From: Deltaproteobacteria bacterium RBG_16_54_11
Lineage (GTDB): Bacteria; Desulfobacterota; B13-G15; RBG-16-54-18
Assembly: GCA_001797905.1 (NCBI GenBank)
Contig: MGQS01000073.1
Span: 47,481 to 66,286 of the forward strand
Reading direction: 5' to 3'
DNA: 18,806 nt
Shown one piece after another: positions 14,246 to 18,806 of this stretch; position 1 is the first letter of the stretch, and each line of letters opens with the position of its first letter. The notes below the pieces were generated by a model. That model was not told the origin of the DNA. It did not search any database and worked only from the letters and a program-made list of their open reading frames with translations. The translations under genes were made by a program, and so were the position numbers.

Positions 14246-15051
14246 TTAGGCTTCTTACATCCACCAACAATCGAGGTGCGGAATGAAAAAACTTGTTTTT
14301 ATCATTTTTCTTTTGATCGGAACAAATGTTTTCGGGCAGGCGACACCAAAAACAGCAAAACCCCCCACCGAGTTTGTCCCAGCCGGATATGTTGTCCTCG
14401 AGAAAATTCAGGGTGACTTAAACAAAGACAATCAAGCGGATTACGTTTTTATAATCAAGGGAACAGACAGAGCTAAATTCGTCAATGATAAATACCGCGG
14501 GGAGCTGGATCGCAACCGTCGAGGCATTATCATTGCCTTCAAAAACAAAAATCAATACGAACTTGTGCTGGAAAATCGAGGTTGTTTTTCATCTGAAAAT
14601 GAAGATGGCGGCGTTTATTATGCGCCGGAGCTTAGCGTCAGTATAAGCAAAGGAAATCTTCTCGTTCACTACGCCCATGGCAGATACGGTTATTGGACCT
14701 ACAATTTTCGATATCAGAACTCCGATTTCGAGCTGATTGGCTACGATAGTAGTCAGGACCATGGGCCTGTTGTTGAACGATCGGTCAGCATAAACCTTAT
14801 GACAAAAAAGATGCGGATAAGAGAAAACATCAATCAGGATGCGGAAGATGGGGGAGACGAAGAGTTCAAGGAAACTTGGAAAAAATTTACGCTCTCAAAA
14901 CCGATCAAAATGAGTGAGATTGCTGATTTCGACCATCTTGACGTGGAAAGTTTGCTTGGGCCGGTCAAATGATTACGAAACAAACGCCTAACACTACGCT
15001 GCAGCCGACCGGTCAAAAGCTGCGCTTTTTCCCGTCGGCTGAGCTACGACG
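14246..15051 (+). mobile_element. Putative integron gene cassette (single gene plus attC)
   Basis: A core site GTTAGGC (14245-14251, fitting GTTRRRY) precedes a single gene that starts 32 bp later, and a complete attC with end core GTTAGAC (15051-15057) follows the gene by 13 bp. Integron integrases cut between G and TT, so the mobile unit would be 14246-15051, about 806 bp. The enclosed gene has visibly lower GC than its neighbours. No tyrosine-recombinase (IntI) gene and no further certain attC were found in the window, so this is a lone cassette, either an off-site insertion or the remains of a longer array. Confidence 0.75.
14283..14972 (+). CDS. Cassette-borne secreted protein of unknown function
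   Basis: A 229-residue protein with a Sec signal peptide (MKKLVFIIFLLIGTNVFGQA, cleavage near residue 19). The mature part starts FVPAGYVVLEKIQGDLNKDNQADYVFIIKGTD, where GDLNKDNQADYVF resembles the Ca-binding DxNxD loop of FG-GAP/VCBS repeats. Later segments are ELDRNRRGIIIAFKN, ENRGCFSSENEDGGVYYAPELSVSI, HYAHGRYGYWTYNFRYQNSDFELIGYDSS and DEEFKETWKKF. From memory this type of single-domain secreted protein is common in Bacteroidota; that link was not tested. AT-rich codon use unlike its neighbours, together with the flanking integron sites, points to horizontal transfer. The ribosome binding site is GAGGTG, just upstream. Function unknown; an extracytoplasmic role is expected. Confidence 0.85.
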   Translation: MKKLVFIIFLLIGTNVFGQATPKTAKPPTEFVPAGYVVLEKIQGDLNKDNQADYVFIIKGTDRAKFVNDKYRGELDRNRRGIIIAFKNKNQYELVLENRGCFSSENEDGGVYYAPELSVSISKGNLLVHYAHGRYGYWTYNFRYQNSDFELIGYDSSQDHGPVVERSVSINLMTKKMRIRENINQDAEDGGDEEFKETWKKFTLSKPIKMSEIADFDHLDVESLLGPVK

Positions 15052-15057
15052 TTAGAC
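14986..15057 (+). other. attC recombination site (59-base element)
   Basis: The 72-bp site is bounded by GCCTAAC (14986-14992, RYYYAAC) and GTTAGAC (15051-15057, GTTRRRY), which are reverse complements at six of seven positions. Inside, CAGCCGAC (15002-15009) pairs perfectly with GTCGGCTG (15034-15041). GCT on the left and AGC on the right extend this stem, leaving one extrahelical G on the left arm, and an unpaired spacer of 5-6 nt separates it from the R boxes. The apex holds a further AAAAGC/GCTTTT hairpin. Paired R and L boxes, extrahelical base, unpaired spacer and variable terminal structure are the full set of attC features. Confidence 0.88.
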
Positions 15058-15196
15058 CTGCCAAGAAACCTATTTCGCCAACTCGCGCTCATTTTCAAAT
15101 TAGGACACAACCCATTTCCGATTCAGATTGACAAGCTCAATGGCTTGTATTAGCCTCCTGTGATGTTTCGGTGACCCGCTACGTCGTGAGACAAAG

Positions 15197-16072
15197 ATGA
15201 AACAAGCCATTAACCTCATCTTCCATCACAAGCCCTCGGCCATTTATACGCTCTGGCAGGCCTTCCGATCCCGAAAGAGCAGGTTTGCATCCGAAGAAAA
15301 GGTGCCGGTAATACATGCGAGCAGATCAAGCCTAAGGATCAATGCAAGGCATCTGAAGGCGTTTTATGAGATTTGTCATGTCGGCCCTCTGCCGTTTCTG
15401 CATATCCTCTATCCTCTTACGCTCTGCTATCCTTATATGATGCGGATCCTATGCAGGCGAGAGATGCCCTTTTCCCTGTTTAAGGTACTGAATACGCGAA
15501 CCAGTATTATCATGCGCCGCGGCATAAGGCCTGATGAGACACTCGACATCAATTGTTATAATTCACCAGTAAGAATTATCTCCAAGGGCCTTGAGGTTGA
15601 TATTATATCGGAGATAAGAGCCGGTGAAGAGAAGGTATGGAAAAATATAACGACATATTTTGTGAGGGGCGGATTCGGCGGAAGGGAAGCAGCCTATACC
15701 CCTCCCCGGCTCGAACCGATCGATAGCGCTCCTGTGATAAAGGAATGGTATCTGCCGGCAAAAGACAGGTTTCGTTTCGCCCGGGTTTCCGGGGATACCA
15801 ACGGATTGCACTACGGCTCTCTCTATGCCCGCATGCAGGGATTTAAAAGGGATTTTGCGCAGCCGATACGCATCGTCGCTCAGTGCGTTTCTTCGCTGCC
15901 TGATGTGGGGATGGAGAGGCCGTTACAGCTCGATTTTTTTCTGAAAGGTCCGGTGTACTACGAAAACACGCTTGTGCTTAAACATATAAAAAAGAAAAAC
16001 AGCGATAGGTTCGATCTGTATTGCAAGAGGAATACTAAGCCGTGCATCAGCGGGGAATTGCGCAGTGCATGA
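15197..16072 (+). CDS. MaoC-like double-hotdog dehydratase/hydratase family protein
   Basis: A 291-residue protein of the length of two fused hotdog domains. The C-terminal half holds RFRFARVSGDTNGLHYGSLYARMQGFKRDFAQPIRIVAQCVSSL, which corresponds to the hydratase-2/MaoC motif (Y/F)AxxSGDxNPxH...A...GF...IxxG. The catalytic pair Asp200 and His205 is kept, though the usual NPIH reads NGLH and the later IAHG reads FAQP. The N-terminal half would be the non-catalytic hotdog, with an unusual hydrophobic stretch around residues 60-85. A role as (R)-specific enoyl-CoA hydratase or dehydratase is likely but the altered residues leave doubt. There is only a weak ribosome binding site. The flavoprotein gene follows after 53 bp. 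Confidence 0.72.
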   Translation: MKQAINLIFHHKPSAIYTLWQAFRSRKSRFASEEKVPVIHASRSSLRINARHLKAFYEICHVGPLPFLHILYPLTLCYPYMMRILCRREMPFSLFKVLNTRTSIIMRRGIRPDETLDINCYNSPVRIISKGLEVDIISEIRAGEEKVWKNITTYFVRGGFGGREAAYTPPRLEPIDSAPVIKEWYLPAKDRFRFARVSGDTNGLHYGSLYARMQGFKRDFAQPIRIVAQCVSSLPDVGMERPLQLDFFLKGPVYYENTLVLKHIKKKNSDRFDLYCKRNTKPCISGELRSA

Positions 16073-16125
16073 AATAGAGATGTTTGATCGGCCTGAATAA
16101 GGCATGGTTGCGAAGGAATTTATCT

Positions 16126-17514
16126 ATGGGATTCGACACGCTGCAGGACGAAGACAAAAGATATATTAGGTCCATCGTTTCTCCGGAGCGCTTCTCCACG
16201 GGCGAGTCCAACCTGGACCTTCATTCCAGAGACATGTCCGGCCATCGCGCGTCCCGTCCCGAGGCGGTTGTGTGGCCGAAGGAGAGTGCGGAGGTCTCCC
16301 GCATCCTCGGATATGCCGACCAAAGACGGATCCCCGTAACCGCCTGGGGAGCAGGGACCAGTCTGGAAGGGAATCCCATCCCGTTGCACGGGGGTATTGT
16401 CCTTGATTTTACGCAGATGGATAGCATCCTGGAGATCCGGCAAGACGATTTCCAGGCGGATGTGGAGCCGGGCGTCATCTACAAGGATCTGAATCACAAG
16501 CTCAGACATACGGGACTCTTCTTCCCGCCGGATCCAGGGGCCGGCGCCACCATCGGAGGCATGATCGCCAATAACGCGAGCGGCATCAGGACGGTTCGCT
16601 ACGGCTCCACCAAGGACAATGTGCTGCGCCTGGTGGTGGTCCTGGCCAACGGGGAGATCATAGAGATCGGCAACCGCGCTTCCAAGACCTCCTCGGGATT
16701 CGATCTGCTGCACCTCTTCGTGGGCTCTGAGGGGATGCTGGGGATCGTGGTCGAGGCCACCCTTCGGCTCGTGGGCCTGCCTGCGGAAATCGCCTCGGCA
16801 GTGGCCACCTTTCAGACCGTGGAGGATGCCGGGAAGGCGGTCTTCGCAATCATCCGCGCGGGCCTCGACCCCGCGGCCCTGGAGCTTCTGGCGCCGGAGT
16901 GTATCGATCTCATCAATAGGCAAAAGAACCTGGGGCTCCATATTTCTCCCACCCTCTTCATGGAATTTCACGGGCCCACCAGGAATCATCTCATGGAGGT
17001 GATGGGGATTGCCGAAGGGCTCTGCCGCGAGCATGCGTGCCGGGAGTTTAGACCGGGCCTCGACAGGGAGGAAAGGGATCGTCTCCTTGAGGCCAGGTAT
17101 GCCCTGGGCGACATGATCAGGCAGGATCATCCGGACCATTTCAGGATCGCCATCGATGTGGCGGTTCCCATCTCGGCCTATCCGGAGATGATCGCCTTTG
17201 CCGGAGAGACGGCGCGCAAGGCCGGCGCCGGGGCGGCCTATACCTTCGGTCATGCCGGCGACGGCAACATCCACCTCGTCGTCGAAACGGAACGGGGGAA
17301 TCGCGACGCCTGGCAGCGGATCAAGGAGGCCAATCGCAGCGTCGTGCATAAGGCCCTGGCCCTGAAAGGCACGGCAACCGGAGAACACGGGGTGGGGATC
17401 GGCAAGGCTCAATTCATGGAAGCGGAACATGGACGCTCCCTGGAATGGATGAAGAAGGTGAAACAGCTCCTCGATCCTCATGCCATTCTGAACCCCGGCA
17501 AGATGTTTCCCTGA
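16126..17514 (+). CDS. FAD-linked 2-hydroxyacid dehydrogenase (GlcD / D-lactate dehydrogenase family)
   Basis: A 462-residue flavoprotein of the VAO/PCMH family that oxidises a 2-hydroxyacid to the 2-oxoacid. The N-terminal FAD domain shows VVWPKESAEVSRIL, WGAGTSLEGN and PGAGATIGGMIANNASG (138-154) followed by RYGSTKDNVL. The C-terminal substrate domain has GHAGDGNIH (375-383), the metal/substrate histidines of this family, then GTATGEHGVGIGK (Glu420-His421) and the standard ending LLDPHAILNPGKMFP. GAAGGA precedes the ATG at 16126; an in-frame TTG at 16084 is less likely. GlcE/GlcF-type partners are not adjacent, so D-lactate, glycolate or D-2-hydroxyglutarate are all possible. It stands 113 bp ahead of the hydroxybutyryl-CoA dehydratase gene. 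Confidence 0.9.
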   Translation: MGFDTLQDEDKRYIRSIVSPERFSTGESNLDLHSRDMSGHRASRPEAVVWPKESAEVSRILGYADQRRIPVTAWGAGTSLEGNPIPLHGGIVLDFTQMDSILEIRQDDFQADVEPGVIYKDLNHKLRHTGLFFPPDPGAGATIGGMIANNASGIRTVRYGSTKDNVLRLVVVLANGEIIEIGNRASKTSSGFDLLHLFVGSEGMLGIVVEATLRLVGLPAEIASAVATFQTVEDAGKAVFAIIRAGLDPAALELLAPECIDLINRQKNLGLHISPTLFMEFHGPTRNHLMEVMGIAEGLCREHACREFRPGLDREERDRLLEARYALGDMIRQDHPDHFRIAIDVAVPISAYPEMIAFAGETARKAGAGAAYTFGHAGDGNIHLVVETERGNRDAWQRIKEANRSVVHKALALKGTATGEHGVGIGKAQFMEAEHGRSLEWMKKVKQLLDPHAILNPGKMFP

Positions 17515-17627
17515 AAGAGGCTTTGCACAATCTCGAAGAGTTCATCAACGAAGGCCTTGTACTTACGCGGTGAGTCTGGCACAATAAAATGTACGAGCGA
17601 TAAACTACTTATAAGGGGTAAAAAGAC

Positions 17628-18806
17628 ATGGCCTTGATGAATGCCAAACAGTATGAAGAGAGCCTCCGGAAACTCAATCCGGTCGTCTATATGTTCGGGG
17701 AAAGGGTTAAGAACGTAGTTGATGATCCGATTATCCGTCCCTCCATGAATGCCGTGGCTGCCACGTACGAAATGGCCTTGAAACCGGAGCACGAGGATAT
17801 CATGACTGCCGCCTCGCACCTTACCGGCAAGCGGATCAACCGTTTTTGCCACATTCACCAGAGCATCGATGATTTGGTGAAGAAGAGCAAGATGGGCAGG
17901 CTGTTGGGACGCGAGACGGGATGCTGTTTTCAGCGGTGTGTGGGGATGGATGCCCTGAATGCCCTTTCCATCACGACGTTTAACATCGATAAAAAACACG
18001 GGACGGAGTACCACAAGCGCTTTTTGCAATACCTGGAATATGTCCAGGAAAATGATTTGACCTGCGACGGCGCCATGACCGATCCCAAGGGTGACAGGCG
18101 CCGCGCGCCGCATGAGCAATCAGACCCCGATATGTTCATGCATGTGGTAGAGGAGAGGAAAGACGGTATTGTGGTGCGGGGGGCAAAGGCCCACCAGACA
18201 GGCGCCGTAAATTCGCATGAGATCATTGTCATGCCGACCATCGCCATGCGGGAAGCGGACAAGGATTATGCGATCTCCTTTGCCGTGCCCAGCGATACCG
18301 AGGGCATCACCTATATTATAGGACGTCAATCCTGCGACACCAGGAAGCTCGAAGAGGGAACGTTGGACCGCGGCAACCAATTCTTCGGGGGGCACGAGGC
18401 GCTGGTGGTCTTTGACGACGTGTTCGTCCCCTGGGAACGGGTTTTCATGTACAAGGAATATGACTTTGCCGGATCCCTGGTGGAAAAATTTGCCTCGTAT
18501 CACCGCCAGAGCTATGCGTGCAAGGTGGGAGTCGGCGATGTGCTGATAGGGGCGGCACAAACCATAGCGGAGTATAACGGCGCTGCCGAAGCGTCCCATA
18601 TCAAGGACAAGATCATCGAGATGAATCAATTGAATGAAACGCTCTATTGCGGGTGCATCGCCTGTGCATCGGAAGGCCACAAGGAGCCCAGCGGGACATA
18701 CTGCGTCAACATACTTCTGGCCAATGTGCACAAGCAAAATATAACCCGTTTTCCCTATGAGATATCCCGCCTGGCGCAGGACGTCGCCGGCGGATTGATG
18801 GTCACC
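17628..18806 (+). CDS. abfD: 4-hydroxybutyryl-CoA dehydratase / vinylacetyl-CoA isomerase, N-terminal 393 residues (partial)
   Basis: The frame stays open to the right edge of the window (393 codons of a family norm near 490). The protein belongs to the [4Fe-4S]/FAD enzyme that dehydrates 4-hydroxybutyryl-CoA to crotonyl-CoA through a ketyl radical and is inactivated by oxygen. Landmarks are TGCCFQRCVGMDALNAL (Cys99, Cys100, Cys104), NDLTCDGAMTDPKGDR, VVRGAKAHQTGAVNSHEIIVMPT, FDDVFVPWERVF and SYHRQSYACKVGVGD (His292, Cys298), covering the cluster ligands of the known enzyme (three Cys and one His). The related flavin 4-hydroxyphenylacetate hydroxylases lack this cluster set. AAGGGG lies 10 bp before the ATG. 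It suggests fermentation of 4-aminobutyrate or 4-hydroxybutyrate, or a related route. Confidence 0.9.
   Translation, partial: MALMNAKQYEESLRKLNPVVYMFGERVKNVVDDPIIRPSMNAVAATYEMALKPEHEDIMTAASHLTGKRINRFCHIHQSIDDLVKKSKMGRLLGRETGCCFQRCVGMDALNALSITTFNIDKKHGTEYHKRFLQYLEYVQENDLTCDGAMTDPKGDRRRAPHEQSDPDMFMHVVEERKDGIVVRGAKAHQTGAVNSHEIIVMPTIAMREADKDYAISFAVPSDTEGITYIIGRQSCDTRKLEEGTLDRGNQFFGGHEALVVFDDVFVPWERVFMYKEYDFAGSLVEKFASYHRQSYACKVGVGDVLIGAAQTIAEYNGAAEASHIKDKIIEMNQLNETLYCGCIACASEGHKEPSGTYCVNILLANVHKQNITRFPYEISRLAQDVAGGLMVT

Noticed and set aside
14018..14249. Two overlapping plus-strand frames of 65 and 67 codons before the cassette gene.
   Set aside because: They have no ribosome binding site, run through tandem repeats, and show no protein-like pattern.
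15120..15196. A second integron site or cassette remnant downstream of the attC.
   Set aside because: No sequence fits RYYYAAC paired with GTTRRRY here; only a 5-bp CAAGC/GCTTG hairpin is seen.
16120..17481. A 453-codon open frame on the minus strand, opposite the GlcD-like gene.
   Set aside because: It mirrors the flavoprotein gene, has His/Arg/Gly-rich composition and no ribosome binding site or family motif.
17478..18119. A 213-codon minus-strand frame across the start of abfD.
   Set aside because: The plus-strand abfD frame, open to the window edge, carries the cluster-ligand motifs; the antisense frame has none.

Overview
The window reads as the chromosome of an anaerobic, acid-degrading bacterium, most likely from the Desulfobacterota (old Deltaproteobacteria; syntrophs or sulfate reducers). 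This rests on gene content: CoA-ester enzymes, a long-form acyl-CoA dehydrogenase, a branched-chain (LIV/HAAT-type) ABC importer beside an unusual MerR-type regulator, and a 4-hydroxybutyryl-CoA dehydratase, an oxygen-sensitive radical enzyme of anaerobes. No rRNA, tRNA or CRISPR array was seen.

Layout. (1) 1-2006, plus strand: the end of an alpha/beta hydrolase, a carnitinyl-CoA-dehydratase-like crotonase and a metallo-beta-lactamase-fold hydrolase. (2) 2058-4911, plus strand: a putative promoter with an inverted repeat around its -10 box, a 600-residue acyl-CoA dehydrogenase, a strongly palindromic intergenic repeat, a small cysteine-rich CGGCNP protein and a PaaI-type thioesterase. (3) 4955-5169: a mosaic scar, in which a SnoaL/NTF2-like gene fragment is joined to a 27-bp copy of the 3' end of the NUDIX gene that lies 6.7 kb downstream. 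(4) 5375-11378, plus strand: a regulator with one classical and one probable second MerR-type DNA-binding domain, preceded by candidate operator half-sites; then a full ABC importer (binding protein, two permeases, two ATPases), with a 17-bp perfect hairpin between the binding-protein gene and the permeases. (5) 11465-13859, minus strand: a doubtful small ORF, a zinc-ribbon NUDIX hydrolase and an AMP-forming acyl-CoA ligase. (6) 14246-15051: what looks like a complete integron gene cassette, a secreted protein gene followed by a well-formed 72-bp attC site, with no integrase in view. (7) 15197-18806, plus strand: a MaoC-like double-hotdog protein, a GlcD/D-lactate-dehydrogenase-type flavoprotein and the first 393 residues of 4-hydroxybutyryl-CoA dehydratase.

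Working together (inference): the importer would take up an organic acid or amino-acid-like substrate, the ligase would activate it to a CoA thioester, and the dehydrogenase, hydratases and thioesterase would carry or relieve a beta-oxidation-like pathway. The last three genes would handle hydroxyacids or hydroxyacyl-CoAs. The substrate cannot be read from the sequence.

The parts most worth a second look are the solitary integron cassette and attC, the CGGCNP protein in the acyl-CoA operon, the tandem-HTH regulator with its operator, and the NUDIX-tail/SnoaL mosaic. The metabolic genes themselves belong to known families.
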